From Chlorobiaceae bacterium (lineage in GTDB: Bacteria > Bacteroidota > Chlorobiia > Chlorobiales > Chlorobiaceae): a DNA stretch of 39,050 bases. Below, one piece after another: positions 24,296 to 33,115 of this stretch; positions within the stretch are counted from its first letter, which is position 1, and the number at the start of each line of letters is the position of its first letter. The notes beneath the pieces were generated by a model. It was not told where the DNA came from, made no database searches, and saw only the letters and a list, made by a program, of their open reading frames with translations. A program made the translations under genes and the position numbers. The stretch spans positions 1 to 39,050 of the forward strand of contig JAAXWP010000025.1 of the NCBI GenBank assembly GCA_013334925.1. The letters run 5' to 3'.

Positions 24296-25435
24296 ATGAG
24301 GGCGTTCAGAACACTCATATCATCCCTTGCTGTCGTGGCGGTCCTCCTGACCGCCCTGACAGCGAATGCAGCTTCCCGCAACTTTTCCGCTCTCGACCGG
24401 CTGATGCGGCAGGCTGTTGCGGACAGCGTATTCCCCGGCGCCAGCATAGCCGTAATCCAAAACGGCAGAATCGTCTACCACAAAGCATTCGGGCGGATGA
24501 CCTATGACCGCAACAGCGCCCCGGCAGACACCACGACGATCTACGATGCCGCTTCGCTCACCAAAGCCGTCGTGACGACAAGCATCGCCATGCAGCTGAC
24601 CGAACGGGACTCCCTCGACATCCACGCACGGGTGAGCAGCTTCAGGCTCGGTTTTGGAGCTGGCGGCAAAGAGGGGCTCACCATCGAGCAGCTCATGCGG
24701 CACACTTCGGGACTCCGTGCACATACCTATTTCGCCAGAAGCTGCAACACCGCCGACGAGCTGTTCAACGCTATCGACCGGGATTCGCTGGTCTATGCTC
24801 CCGGATCGAAAACGGTCTACAGCGACCTCAACTTCATGCTGCTCGGCAACATCGTCGAAACGGTCACCGGCAAAAATCTTGCATCAAACTTCAGTGCCCG
24901 TTTCAGCGGACCGCTCGGCATGAACTCGACCATGTTCAACCCGCCACCATCGATCATGAACCGGATCGCCCCGACCGGAGAGGATGGCGTTTGGACCCTG
25001 CCAAGGCCCCGTCCCCTGGTCAACGATCAGAACGCCGCCCTTCTGGGAGGCATTTCAGGCCACGCCGGGCTGTTCACCACCACTGGCGACCTCTCCCGGC
25101 TGGTACTCATGCTGATGAACGGAGGAGAACTGAACGGGAGGAGATATCTGAAAGCTTCGACCGTCGAAACTTTCCTGCAGCCGAACAACGCTTCCCGTGC
25201 ACTCGGCTGGGACCTTGTCACCCCTGGCGGCAACTCCTCTGCCGGCCACTACTTCTCCACCTCGTCATGGGGCCATCTCGGCTTTACCGGTACCAGCATC
25301 TGGGTCGATCCTAAAAGGGAGCTTGCGGTCATCCTGCTCAGTAACCGGGTGTGGCCGTCACCGGACAACATCAGGATCAGGAAGTTCCGTCCGCTTCTCC
25401 ACGACACCGTCGTCGAGTGCCTTGGCAACCGCTGA
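24296..25435 (+). CDS. Serine hydrolase, beta-lactamase/D-Ala-D-Ala carboxypeptidase (class C, S12) family
   Basis: An exported 379-residue protein with a clear signal peptide (1-25, cleavage near TANA/A). Catalytic motifs of the penicillin-recognising fold are present: S-x-x-K as Ser87-Leu-Thr-Lys90, Y-x-N-like Tyr175-Ser-Asp177 in VYSDLNF, and the third motif in the WGHLGFTG region (His-x-Gly). Members include esterases, peptidases and AmpC-like enzymes; the substrate cannot be told, but cell-wall or ester hydrolysis in the periplasm is likely. It starts 16 bases after mlaD, so it is probably co-transcribed with the mla operon. There is no evidence that it gives antibiotic resistance. Confidence 0.87.
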   Translation: MRAFRTLISSLAVVAVLLTALTANAASRNFSALDRLMRQAVADSVFPGASIAVIQNGRIVYHKAFGRMTYDRNSAPADTTTIYDAASLTKAVVTTSIAMQLTERDSLDIHARVSSFRLGFGAGGKEGLTIEQLMRHTSGLRAHTYFARSCNTADELFNAIDRDSLVYAPGSKTVYSDLNFMLLGNIVETVTGKNLASNFSARFSGPLGMNSTMFNPPPSIMNRIAPTGEDGVWTLPRPRPLVNDQNAALLGGISGHAGLFTTTGDLSRLVLMLMNGGELNGRRYLKASTVETFLQPNNASRALGWDLVTPGGNSSAGHYFSTSSWGHLGFTGTSIWVDPKRELAVILLSNRVWPSPDNIRIRKFRPLLHDTVVECLGNR

Positions 25436-25482
25436 CGAGTTAGTTTCAAAAAGCGCTATTCACAAACAGAACAGAGACAATC

Positions 25483-26985
25483 ATGCCAGAACCACGAAAG
25501 CGGTCCATCACAATCGTTACCCCGGCAATATGGCTCGCACTTGGCATGGCTTGGAGTGTCGCCGCACTGCAGTACCCGTTGTTCAATGAAAATCAGAACA
25601 CCAAATTCCTGCATGCAGCCTCGAAAACCGGATATGGTTTTCTGGCCAACGACTGGATGGCGGGAACCATCGATCCTCTTCCGGCTTTCACATTACTCAT
25701 AGAAACCCTGTTCAGATTACACGGCATCTGGCTGGTATATCTCCTCTTCCCGGCCCTTGTCGCCATTCTCATCTGGTCTCTGACCAGCATCGCTGATCGC
25801 CTCTATGGCATCAGGCGGAACCTTGCCGCCATGGCGCTGTTTCTCGGATTGCTTTTCGTCGAGCAGAAAAATCTCCAGCTCGGTTTCGGCACCCAATACC
25901 TTATCGGGCACTATTTTCAGCCTTGTGTTTTCGGGGTACTGATTCTACTGGCCATTGAACGGTTCCTGGAGGAGGCTCGCCTGCAGGCCTCGGCACTGCT
26001 TGCAATCGCGGCAGCATTTCACCCGGCTTACATGCCTGCGGCATTGCTGATCCAGGGAAGTTTCACCGCACTGACGCTGTTCCAGGATAAACGGATCACC
26101 ACGGCTTCCGTCCTGCCGCTACTGCTGTTCGTAGCTCTGTCCGCACCTCTTGTAATCCGCTACAAGCTGCTTTTCGGCTTCACAACTCCGCAAATTGGCG
26201 CGGAGGCGATGAGTATCCTGTCAAACCAGAGGATTTCGACACACACCAAGGTGAGAAACTGGCTGAACCTCGAAGACTATATCGGAATGGCCATCATCGT
26301 AGTGTCAATGATCATGGTGCGCAAATCAAGGCTGTTCTGGATCATGGCACCCCTGGCAGCAGTGATCGCCGTTTCGGTTCCATTGCTCTATTTCATCTAC
26401 TGGCCATCGCTCGAAGTGCTCACTCCATGGAGAACATCGGTCATTCTTCTGCCGCTCGCCTACACCATCCTTGCCGGCTGGTTCGCATCACGTTTCATAC
26501 CGCTCATGGAGCGGAATCGATTCGTCAGAAACTTCCTGTTCGCAGTCGGCGCTATCGCAATCACCCTTCCGGTACTCTTACATCTGAAGGAGCAGGTAAA
26601 CCTGCTCACGAACCCGGCAAACACTCCTGAATCTGCGGTCATGCGCTTCGTTCGTTCACACTCGGAGCAACAGGATATCTGGCTGATTCCCACACGGGAG
26701 GGGCTGTTCGACTCGTTCAGGCTTGAAACGGGCTCCCCGATCCTGGCAAACTGGAAAACCCACCCATACAAGGACAGTGAAATTATCGAGTGGTACCGAC
26801 GCAACAAGGCGGCGGAATCTTTCTACGAACAGGCGACAACGGCCACCGGTCCGGCACTGCTTCGCGAACTCGGCAAAAGGTATGGAATCACCCACGCGGT
26901 AGTCCGATCAGACGTGCCGACCAAGCTCTACACAGGCATGAAAGTCTGCTGGCAGGACACCCATTACAAGGTGTTAGGGCTTTGA
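25483..26985 (+). CDS. Polytopic membrane protein, possibly GT-C-like
   Basis: I do not recognise a specific family. The 500-residue protein has about ten hydrophobic segments (from residue 8 to about 370) and a soluble C-terminal part of about 120 residues (from AVMRFVRSHSEQQDIW). The first loop holds acidic residues in FLANDWMAGTIDP and conserved-looking aromatics, and the architecture (many helices, early acidic loop, soluble tail) recalls GT-C glycosyltransferases or related sugar/lipid-handling proteins, but no signature proves it. It begins 47 bases after the serine hydrolase and faces crtU, whose end is 15 bases away. Location should be the inner membrane. Confidence 0.75.
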   Translation: MPEPRKRSITIVTPAIWLALGMAWSVAALQYPLFNENQNTKFLHAASKTGYGFLANDWMAGTIDPLPAFTLLIETLFRLHGIWLVYLLFPALVAILIWSLTSIADRLYGIRRNLAAMALFLGLLFVEQKNLQLGFGTQYLIGHYFQPCVFGVLILLAIERFLEEARLQASALLAIAAAFHPAYMPAALLIQGSFTALTLFQDKRITTASVLPLLLFVALSAPLVIRYKLLFGFTTPQIGAEAMSILSNQRISTHTKVRNWLNLEDYIGMAIIVVSMIMVRKSRLFWIMAPLAAVIAVSVPLLYFIYWPSLEVLTPWRTSVILLPLAYTILAGWFASRFIPLMERNRFVRNFLFAVGAIAITLPVLLHLKEQVNLLTNPANTPESAVMRFVRSHSEQQDIWLIPTREGLFDSFRLETGSPILANWKTHPYKDSEIIEWYRRNKAAESFYEQATTATGPALLRELGKRYGITHAVVRSDVPTKLYTGMKVCWQDTHYKVLGL

Positions 26986-27000
26986 GAAGCCGAAAACGGC

Positions 27001-28947
27001 TCAGGCGAAGATGCCCTGCATGGGCACGATAGGCAATGAACGCTGGCTAAGCGACTCTCTGGATGCTATAGCGTTGGCGGCCATCCGTCCGGTAAACGCC
27101 GCCGCCTCCATGAGAAATACCGGCGCTTCGGTGCCCACCCAGTCGCCTGCAAGAAAAAGATTTTCGAAGGGCGTTTCCACTCCAGGCCGGGTACGATGGT
27201 CACCGGGAGCCCATCGGGAAAAATTGGACTGCATCATGAAAATCTCATGCCGGATGGTGGCATTGCGCGTTTCGGGGAACAACGCATGGAGTTCACGGAG
27301 CATGGTGTCGCGAATCTCAGGTTCGGGCCTGATCTGTTCGGGTGCGACGGCATAGGCGTGCAGCTCCGCCACACAACCGCCGGTTCGCTTCGCCCAGCCG
27401 ATGAAGGGCTCCTGGAAGCTCGAATAGAGCGTGATCGAATCGGTATAGGTGTATCCAGAGACCGTGTAGAACGGGAACTTCGCTGCCCTGATCGGACGAT
27501 CGAGCCAGATCCGCCAGACCGCATAGGGATCAGCCTCTCCGAGAGCTGACAGCCGGCTGCCGAACGCTGGCGCCGCCGCTCCGGCATCTTTGAGCAAGGC
27601 CTTCGATCCTCTCACATTCGTCGCCACGACACAGTAGTCGCATGAAAGGCTGTCCGGGCCAGTCTTTCCCATTGGTGAAGCAACTCCAGCCTGCCGTTCG
27701 AGCACCAGAAGATCGCTCTCCTCCCGAACCGACAGACGAGCGAGTGGTGCGCCGGGAGGACCGCTGACCACACGCCCGTCAGCATCGAATCGTCCTTCAT
27801 GGCAGGGGCAAAGGAACCCTCCTGTCTCCGGCTCAGGCCTGACCGGGCACCCCATATGCGTACATCGAGCATCGAGAGCGATCCAGTTTCCGCCTTTGCG
27901 GGCAACGAGAACCGGCACGCCATCCTCGCTCTGACGGAACAGCCAGCCGGAAGCCGGAACTTCACCCTTCTGGACCCTCGCAACCGGTGCAGCCCCGTTG
28001 CTCGAAGCTCCTTCGAGGCGAACAGAGACTACCCTGCCGTCCTGAACCTCGACTCGCTCAGCTTTCGTACCCTTCAGCACCCGCACTCCGGCAGATTTCA
28101 GCTTCCGCTCCAGCGGGTCGATGAGGGCGCTCATGCAATCACGGGTCGTAATCCTGAAGCCGAGGCCTTCGGGACTACCCATGAAATAGAAATGGAAATA
28201 ACGCAGAGCTTCAGCCGCCGAAAGCACCTCCATGCGGTTCATGGTCGCATCGGCGAAAGGATGCAGCACCGTCTCGATAAAGGCCGGCAGGACCTCGCCC
28301 TGACGGCAGTAGGTCATGAAGTCGATGTTGTCATAGTCGTGGAAGGTCCGGTCGTACTGGTAACGGAACATGCCGATGACCGGCCAGAGTCCACGATACT
28401 CCTTCAGGAACGAGGCGATATCGAGGGTTTTCGATTGCCCGACGACCGACAGGATATTGAAGGGAAAGAGCTTCGGCGTCTGCCCGTAGACCTCGAGTGC
28501 CCGATCGTTGAACAGCACCGGATACCCCGGCGAAGGACTGAACATTTCGTCACCGACCCCGGCCGATGCGAACATCTCGTTGAGGTTGTAGTACTGATCG
28601 AAAAATCCATGGAAACCGTGCTCGACCGGAAATGTCTCACCGAGAGCATCGATGTTCCAACCGGTGAGTTTGCCACCCAGCGCCGGAGAGGCCTCGACCA
28701 GGGTGACCTCGAAATTCCTTCGCGCCAGTTCGAGCGCCGCACTGATACCCGCGAGTCCACCGCCAACGACCACCGCCTTTTTCGGCTCCTTCAGGCGCTC
28801 GGGAAGGGACGACTCACTCCCGTCTCCGCCAAAGAACGCTTTCCTCGGCTGATAATACCCGACCAGACCCGCAGCCCCGGCGGTCACCACGCCAGCACCG
28901 ATACCTGCACGTTTCAGGAACTGCCTGATGAACTCGCGTCGCTGCAT
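27001..28947 (-). CDS. crtU: CrtU-type carotene desaturase/methyltransferase with inserted Rieske domain
   Basis: In Chlorobi CrtU turns the beta-ring of gamma- or beta-carotene into the aromatic ring of chlorobactene or isorenieratene, the chlorosome carotenoids. The 648-residue protein has an FAD dinucleotide-binding motif VGGGLAG (61-67) and the CrtU-like block VEHGFHGFFDQYYNL (108-122), and ends with the FAD contact region NLFLAGDWVGTEAPVFLMEAA. A Rieske [2Fe-2S] domain interrupts it at about 330-412: ligands Cys362, His364, Cys380 and His383, plus Cys367 and Cys382 that form a disulfide in bc1-type Rieske proteins. The N-terminus QRREFIRQFLKR followed by a hydrophobic stretch resembles a twin-arginine signal or anchor. 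No ribosome site is clear. It could be another FAD-dependent amine-oxidase-like desaturase; the symbol rests on the Gly-Phe-His block, not on a search. Confidence 0.78.
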   Translation of the reverse strand: MQRREFIRQFLKRAGIGAGVVTAGAAGLVGYYQPRKAFFGGDGSESSLPERLKEPKKAVVVGGGLAGISAALELARRNFEVTLVEASPALGGKLTGWNIDALGETFPVEHGFHGFFDQYYNLNEMFASAGVGDEMFSPSPGYPVLFNDRALEVYGQTPKLFPFNILSVVGQSKTLDIASFLKEYRGLWPVIGMFRYQYDRTFHDYDNIDFMTYCRQGEVLPAFIETVLHPFADATMNRMEVLSAAEALRYFHFYFMGSPEGLGFRITTRDCMSALIDPLERKLKSAGVRVLKGTKAERVEVQDGRVVSVRLEGASSNGAAPVARVQKGEVPASGWLFRQSEDGVPVLVARKGGNWIALDARCTHMGCPVRPEPETGGFLCPCHEGRFDADGRVVSGPPGAPLARLSVREESDLLVLERQAGVASPMGKTGPDSLSCDYCVVATNVRGSKALLKDAGAAAPAFGSRLSALGEADPYAVWRIWLDRPIRAAKFPFYTVSGYTYTDSITLYSSFQEPFIGWAKRTGGCVAELHAYAVAPEQIRPEPEIRDTMLRELHALFPETRNATIRHEIFMMQSNFSRWAPGDHRTRPGVETPFENLFLAGDWVGTEAPVFLMEAAAFTGRMAANAIASRESLSQRSLPIVPMQGIFA

Positions 28948-29042
28948 GATGGTTCAGGGAAGGATTGGTGGCGAATTGACGTTAACCTTTATATTTGACA
29001 ATAAATGCAAATAATGCAGTATCCACAAACCCCTTGCGGCTC
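28948..29042. promoter_or_regulatory. Divergent promoter region crtU / queG
   Basis: Only about 95 bases separate the two divergent starts, and the middle is A+T-rich. On the plus strand TTGACA (28995-29000) is a perfect -35 hexamer, but no convincing -10 follows at 16-18 bases. On the minus strand TATAAA (complement of 28989-28994) could be a -10 for crtU with a poor -35. The two promoters would overlap. Confidence 0.35.
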
Positions 29043-30023
29043 ATGCCCGGTTCAGACCAAGTCATGATGCTCCCGATCCCGACATCCTGTAAAGAGACGA
29101 TCAGAACCAAAGCGCTTGAGCTTGGATTCTGTGCCGTGGGATTCAGTGCGCTCATTCCACAGCGCGAAGCCATGACACGGCTCAGGGAGATGGTGAGCGA
29201 GAAGCGTCACGGTGAGATGCGTTACCTCGAAACCGGCATAGCCGAAAGGGACAACCCCGAACTGCTCCTGCCGGGAGTCAAAACGGTACTCTCAGTTGCC
29301 ATAGCAGGGCCTCACCGCAAACAGCTGCAGGACGAGACGAACGGAATATTCTCCGGACACGCCACCGTTCCGGATTACCACCGGGTGGTAATGGAGCTTC
29401 TTCGGCAACTGCTCGACTTCATCCGGAGCGAAGTTGGCACCCCAGTCAACGGCCTCGCCTGCGTCGACGGGGCTCCTGTGCTTGAAAAGGCCTGGGCGGA
29501 GTCGGCTGGCATCGGCAGGACCGGCAGAAACACCCTCCTCATCGTACCCGGAGCCGGCTCCATGATCTTTCTCGGGGAGTTGCTGCTCGATATCGAAATC
29601 GAACCGGACAAGCCGCTCGACTGGGATCCCTGCGGCAACTGCAGCGCATGCCTCGACGCCTGCCCCACCGGAGCCCTCGTCGCCCCCGGAAAGCTGGACG
29701 CGCGACGCTGCATCTCCTACCTGACCATCGAACTCAAACGGGAGTTCACGGAGAGCGAAACCGGCATGACCGGCCCCTGGCTTTTCGGCTGCGACCGATG
29801 CATGGAGGCGTGCCCCCACAACCAGGCAAGGCGCATCCGGCCCCATCCGGCCTTCATGCCGTCCGAAGAAATCCTCGGACTCACTGCCGAAAAAATCCTC
29901 GAACTTACCGGTTCGAGCTTCAAAAGACTTTTCGCAGGCACCACCGTCATGCGCCTCGGACTGAAACGGCTGAAACGCAACGCCCGGGCCGTGGTAAAGA
30001 AAAAAGGGAACGCATGGACGTGA
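29043..30023 (+). CDS. queG: Epoxyqueuosine reductase
   Basis: QueG reduces epoxyqueuosine to queuosine in tRNA, the last step of queuosine synthesis, using cobalamin and two [4Fe-4S] clusters. The 326-residue protein has the catalytic Asp142 in VDGAPVLEKAWAESAGIGRTG, first cluster cysteines 197, 200, 203 and 207 (CGNCSACLDACPTG), second cluster cysteines including 250, 253 and 257 (CDRCMEACPHN), and a short helical C-terminus; the HEAT-like extension of longer homologues is absent. Start choice is uncertain: ATG 29043, 29064 and 29067 are all possible without a clear ribosome site. The frame upstream of 29043 begins at TTG in what looks like a -35 box and is unlikely to be coding. queE lies 5 kb away. 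Confidence 0.9.
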   Translation: MPGSDQVMMLPIPTSCKETIRTKALELGFCAVGFSALIPQREAMTRLREMVSEKRHGEMRYLETGIAERDNPELLLPGVKTVLSVAIAGPHRKQLQDETNGIFSGHATVPDYHRVVMELLRQLLDFIRSEVGTPVNGLACVDGAPVLEKAWAESAGIGRTGRNTLLIVPGAGSMIFLGELLLDIEIEPDKPLDWDPCGNCSACLDACPTGALVAPGKLDARRCISYLTIELKREFTESETGMTGPWLFGCDRCMEACPHNQARRIRPHPAFMPSEEILGLTAEKILELTGSSFKRLFAGTTVMRLGLKRLKRNARAVVKKKGNAWT

Positions 30024-30080
30024 TGGACGGTATGGACTGCATGGAGAAGATGGAGAAGCAAATATGCATAGCACATAACT

Positions 30081-30107
30081 GTCATCCTGAACAAAGTGAA
30101 GGATGAC
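30081..30107. repeat. Dispersed palindromic repeat, copy 1
   Basis: Perfect 8-bp stem GTCATCCT / AGGATGAC around a 10-11 base loop (gaacaaagtga). It belongs to the same family as the copies at 37003, 38480 and 38708, and lies between queG and the DUF456 gene. As a single-stem copy it may act as an mRNA hairpin. Confidence 0.75.
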
Positions 30108-30145
30108 AACCTTTACAACAATTTACTGGGTCTGAACCTCCTGAC

Positions 30146-30631
30146 ATGGAAACGACCATTCTTCTCTGGATAGCCGCAGCGCTCCTGATCATCGCCGGAT
30201 TCGCAGGGCTCGTGCTGCCTGCCCTGCCCGGGCTGCCGCTGGTGTTTCTTGGACTGCTGATGGCCGCCTGGATCGAGGGCTTCGCCTATGTGGGCTGGGG
30301 AACCATCACAATCCTGGCCATTCTGACCGGTTTTGCCCTGCTGGTCGATGTGCTTTCGGGGTTACTCGGCGCAAAACGCTTTGGCGCAGGAAAATCGGGT
30401 ATGACGGGGGCTGCGCTGGGAACAGTTGTAGGTCTCGCCTTCGGATTGCCGGGCATCATCATCGGCCCCTTCATCGGAGCAGTACTCGGCGAACTCTATG
30501 CGCACAAGGATCTGCGCTCAGCCAGCACAGCCGGCCTCGGCGTCTGGATCGGCATAGCTATCGGCATCGCAACCCGCATCGCCGTCGCCTTCATCATGGT
30601 TGGAGTGTTCCTTCTGGCGAGGTTTGTGTAG
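30146..30631 (+). CDS. DUF456-family membrane protein
   Basis: A 161-residue inner-membrane protein, nearly all hydrophobic, with about five segments. The start TTILLWIAAALLIIAGFAGL, the PALPGLPLVFLGLLMAAWIEGF stretch and the glycine-zipper part GAALGTVVGLAFGLPGIII are typical of DUF456. The GxxxG-rich helices are like those of small-molecule or ion-passing proteins, but no function is established for the family. It follows queG by about 120 bases containing a palindromic repeat, so it may or may not share its transcript. Confidence 0.83.
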   Translation: METTILLWIAAALLIIAGFAGLVLPALPGLPLVFLGLLMAAWIEGFAYVGWGTITILAILTGFALLVDVLSGLLGAKRFGAGKSGMTGAALGTVVGLAFGLPGIIIGPFIGAVLGELYAHKDLRSASTAGLGVWIGIAIGIATRIAVAFIMVGVFLLARFV

Positions 30632-30660
30632 AGGTTACAAACATAAGCTTGTTCTCCAAC

Positions 30661-31053
30661 TTAAGGTTCTCGCCATTGCTCAAGCCTTCTGGATTCTGTA
30701 TTAAATTCGATTTCGCCCATTGGGAAGTTGTAATACCAATTAATGATGTATTTAGAAACTATGACCTTTTCAGGGCTGCCCAATAGGCTCTCAACATCTT
30801 GCTCAATCATTCCTCTTCGCAACTGACGCCAATTCTTTATATCGTGCCAATTTCCAGACTTGATCATGGTAGTCCTAGGTGCTTCTTCAGCTTGAACGGG
30901 TTTGGCTTCCAGCGCAGCAACCCGTTGCTGCAAATTTTGAATGCTGCTTTCAAGTTGGGCAATCCGCGCCTCGGATGACGGTTCCGAATACGCTAAACTC
31001 GGAGCTATAACAACAACACTACAGACTGCCATCTTTAATAAATGGTTTTTCAT
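30661..31053 (-). CDS. Secreted coiled-coil protein with BamE/SmpA-like C-terminal domain
   Basis: A 130-residue protein of unknown function. It has a signal peptide (1-23, cleavage near LAYS/E), a short leucine-heptad coiled coil at about 29-51 (ARIAQLESSIQNLQQRVAAL), a linker, and a C-terminal part from about 75 (WRQLRRGMIEQDVESLLGSP) whose pattern RxGM...V..LLG.P resembles the SmpA/OmlA/BamE fold. There is no lipobox cysteine, so it should be periplasmic rather than a lipoprotein. Its DNA is clearly more A+T-rich than its neighbours (42% G+C over 60 counted bases, against 60% in a line of the DUF456 gene), suggesting later acquisition. No ribosome site is obvious. Confidence 0.75.
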   Translation of the reverse strand: MKNHLLKMAVCSVVVIAPSLAYSEPSSEARIAQLESSIQNLQQRVAALEAKPVQAEEAPRTTMIKSGNWHDIKNWRQLRRGMIEQDVESLLGSPEKVIVSKYIINWYYNFPMGEIEFNTESRRLEQWREP

Positions 31054-31490
31054 CTTGTGTCTTTATTATTAATGGAAGCCCAAAAGCAGAATGCACTCAC
31101 TCGTGCATTGGCATGTCATGCTTCTATGGATACCGCCGGAAATCATATACAAGGCCACTTTCTGAATAATATCACTTTCAACTGAACAACTGACGCAAAA
31201 CAACAGAACCCGTATAAATAAGCGTTATAAAAGGGAGTGGTAAACCGACAGGAGAAACCATTCCAAAAAAAAGCGGGGATGAGCTCCCCGCTTTTTCTGT
31301 CGTATCTAACTTTGCCAGCTGGATTCGTTTTCGATCGTCGTGATCCCGATTCATCGGGAAAGGCGGACGGAGCGGAGAAACCGGAGCGTACACGGAGTAC
31401 GTGAGGATTTCGAGCACCAATCAAGCCGCTGAAGCGGCGCGAGTATCAGAGCGAAGCAATCAACCCGCGCAACAGGCTTCACACGGTTTA
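31054..31490. other. Intergenic region with bidirectional terminator and clustered hairpins
   Basis: About 437 bases without a supported gene; minus-strand frames over 31143-31424 show no family features. The left half is A+T-rich and should hold the promoter of the secreted coiled-coil gene. The middle has a strong terminator. The right part (31346-31441), just past the purH stop, has three short hairpins in a row: TCCCGAT-TC-ATCGGGA, CGTAC-ACGGA-GTACG and GCCGCT-GA-AGCGGC. Confidence 0.5.
31265..31296. terminator. Strong bidirectional rho-independent terminator
   Basis: Perfect 8-bp stem AGCGGGGA (31272-31279) with TCCCCGCT (31285-31292), flanked by eight A on the left and five T on the right. 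On the minus strand it can end the purH transcript, about 200 bases past its stop, with eight U. Confidence 0.85.
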
Positions 31491-33065
31491 TCAGTGTTTG
31501 AAGTGGCGCATCCCCGTAAACACCATCGCCAGATTGTTCGCATCGGCTGCTTCGATCACCTCGTTGTCGCGGATCGAGCCACCCGGCTGGATGACGGCGG
31601 TCACGCCGGCCTCGGCGGCGGCAAGCAGGCCGTCGGCGAATGGGAAAAATGCATCGGAAGCCACGACGGAGCCCTTGAGGTCAAGACCGACTTCAGAGGC
31701 TTTCCAGCGTGCGATCTTGGACGAATCGACACGCGACATCTGCCCCGCGCCGACACCGAAGGTCTGGCGGTTCTTGACGTAGAGGATCGTGTTCGACTTG
31801 ATGTGCTTGGCGATCTTCCAGGCAAACATCAGGTCGTCGAGCTCGGCCCCGGTCGGCTGGCGCTTCGTGACCGTCTTCAGGTCCTCCCTCGAAACGATCT
31901 TGCTGTCGCGCTCCTGCACGAGCATACCGAACGGCGTGGACTTGAACTCCCAGCCGCTCTTCGGCATAGCCTTCTTCAGGAGCACCAGGCGGCGATCCTT
32001 TTTCTTCATGAGCATATCGAGCACGCCCTCTTCGTAACCGGGAGCGATGAGAATCTCGGTGAAGATTTCGTTGACGGCGTTGGCCGTCTCCATGTCGAGC
32101 GGACGGTTGAAGGCGATGATGCCGCCGAACGGTGCCTGCGTATCGGTCGAGAAGGCACGGCGGTAAGCTTCGCAGAGCGAGGATGCCTGGGCGACGCCAC
32201 AGGGGTTGGTATGCTTGACGATGACCACCGACGGCTCTTCGCCACGGAACTCCTCGATGATGCCGGTCGCGGCGGCGATATCGAGCATGTTGTTGTAGGA
32301 GAGCTCCTTGCCGTGCAGCTTCTCGAAGAAGTCACCAAAGGAACGGTTGCCGTTGCCATCGTTCATCCTGTAGAAACCGGCATTCTGATGCGGATTCTCA
32401 CCGTAACGCATGTCGAGCTCCTTTTCGAGCTTCAGGGTCATGGAGGCCGATGCTTCGCCTGCCATTCCGGCGGCGTTGGCCATGTAAGCGGCGATAGCCG
32501 TATCGTAACGGGAGGTCAGGGCGTAGACCTTTGCTGCAAGTTTAAGACGGGTGGCCCTTGTCGTCGCACCGCCATTGGAGCGCATCTCTTCGAGCACGGT
32601 CACGTAATCGGCCGCGTCGGTGATCACGGTCACGGACTCGTTGTTCTTGGCTGCGCTGCGGAGCATGGAGGGACCTCCGATATCGATGTTCTCGATGGCG
32701 TCCTCGAAGGTCACGTCCGGTTTGGCGACCGTCGCTTCGAAAGGATAGAGGTTGACGGCGACGAGGTCGATGAACTCGATACCATTGTCCTGTGCTGCCT
32801 TCTGGTGCTCGGGATTCTCACGCACGGCAAGCAGGCCGCCGTGGATTTTCGGATGGAGCGTCTTGACCCTGCCGTCCATGATTTCCGGGAAGCCGGTGAT
32901 CGTGGAGATCGATGCTGCGTCGATACCCGCGTCCTGGAGGGATTTCAGGGTACCGCCGGTCGAGAAGATCTGGACGCCCATCGAAGCAAGTTCACGGCAG
33001 AAATCAACGATACCGGTTTTGTCGGAAACGGAAACGAGCGCCCGTTTGATGACAGGATCAGACAT
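31491..33065 (-). CDS. purH: Bifunctional AICAR formyltransferase / IMP cyclohydrolase
   Basis: PurH does the last two steps of IMP synthesis: formyl transfer from 10-formyl-THF to AICAR and ring closure. The 524-residue protein is full length. The N-terminal MGS-like cyclohydrolase domain (1-190) has [34 protein letters not shown] and NLYPFE; the C-terminal transformylase has LRYGENPHQ-like [21 protein letters not shown], the catalytic KHTNPCGVA and [10 protein letters not shown]. purN diverges 0.7 kb away with the PH-domain gene between. A complex hairpin with eight U precedes the start by about 50 bases. No strong ribosome site is seen. Confidence 0.97.
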   Translation of the reverse strand: MSDPVIKRALVSVSDKTGIVDFCRELASMGVQIFSTGGTLKSLQDAGIDAASISTITGFPEIMDGRVKTLHPKIHGGLLAVRENPEHQKAAQDNGIEFIDLVAVNLYPFEATVAKPDVTFEDAIENIDIGGPSMLRSAAKNNESVTVITDAADYVTVLEEMRSNGGATTRATRLKLAAKVYALTSRYDTAIAAYMANAAGMAGEASASMTLKLEKELDMRYGENPHQNAGFYRMNDGNGNRSFGDFFEKLHGKELSYNNMLDIAAATGIIEEFRGEEPSVVIVKHTNPCGVAQASSLCEAYRRAFSTDTQAPFGGIIAFNRPLDMETANAVNEIFTEILIAPGYEEGVLDMLMKKKDRRLVLLKKAMPKSGWEFKSTPFGMLVQERDSKIVSREDLKTVTKRQPTGAELDDLMFAWKIAKHIKSNTILYVKNRQTFGVGAGQMSRVDSSKIARWKASEVGLDLKGSVVASDAFFPFADGLLAAAEAGVTAVIQPGGSIRDNEVIEAADANNLAMVFTGMRHFKH

Positions 33066-33115
33066 GGTAAAGAATTTGGTTACGATTGCGTAGCTGTTAA
33101 AGGCGGGAATTTAAC

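Noticed and set aside
24296-25435. Antibiotic-resistance beta-lactamase
   Set aside because: The class C/S12 fold is shared by many esterases and peptidases, and nothing in the sequence or neighbourhood points to resistance.
26988-27001. AGCCG-AAAA-CGGCT palindrome between the membrane protein and crtU ends
   Set aside because: Only five base pairs, overlapping the crtU stop and without a T-run; too weak to call a terminator.
27799-28998. A 399-codon plus-strand open frame
   Set aside because: Antisense shadow of crtU; it also crosses the divergent promoter region.
31143-31424. Short minus-strand frames past purH
   Set aside because: They span a strong terminator and hairpins and lack ribosome sites or recognisable motifs.
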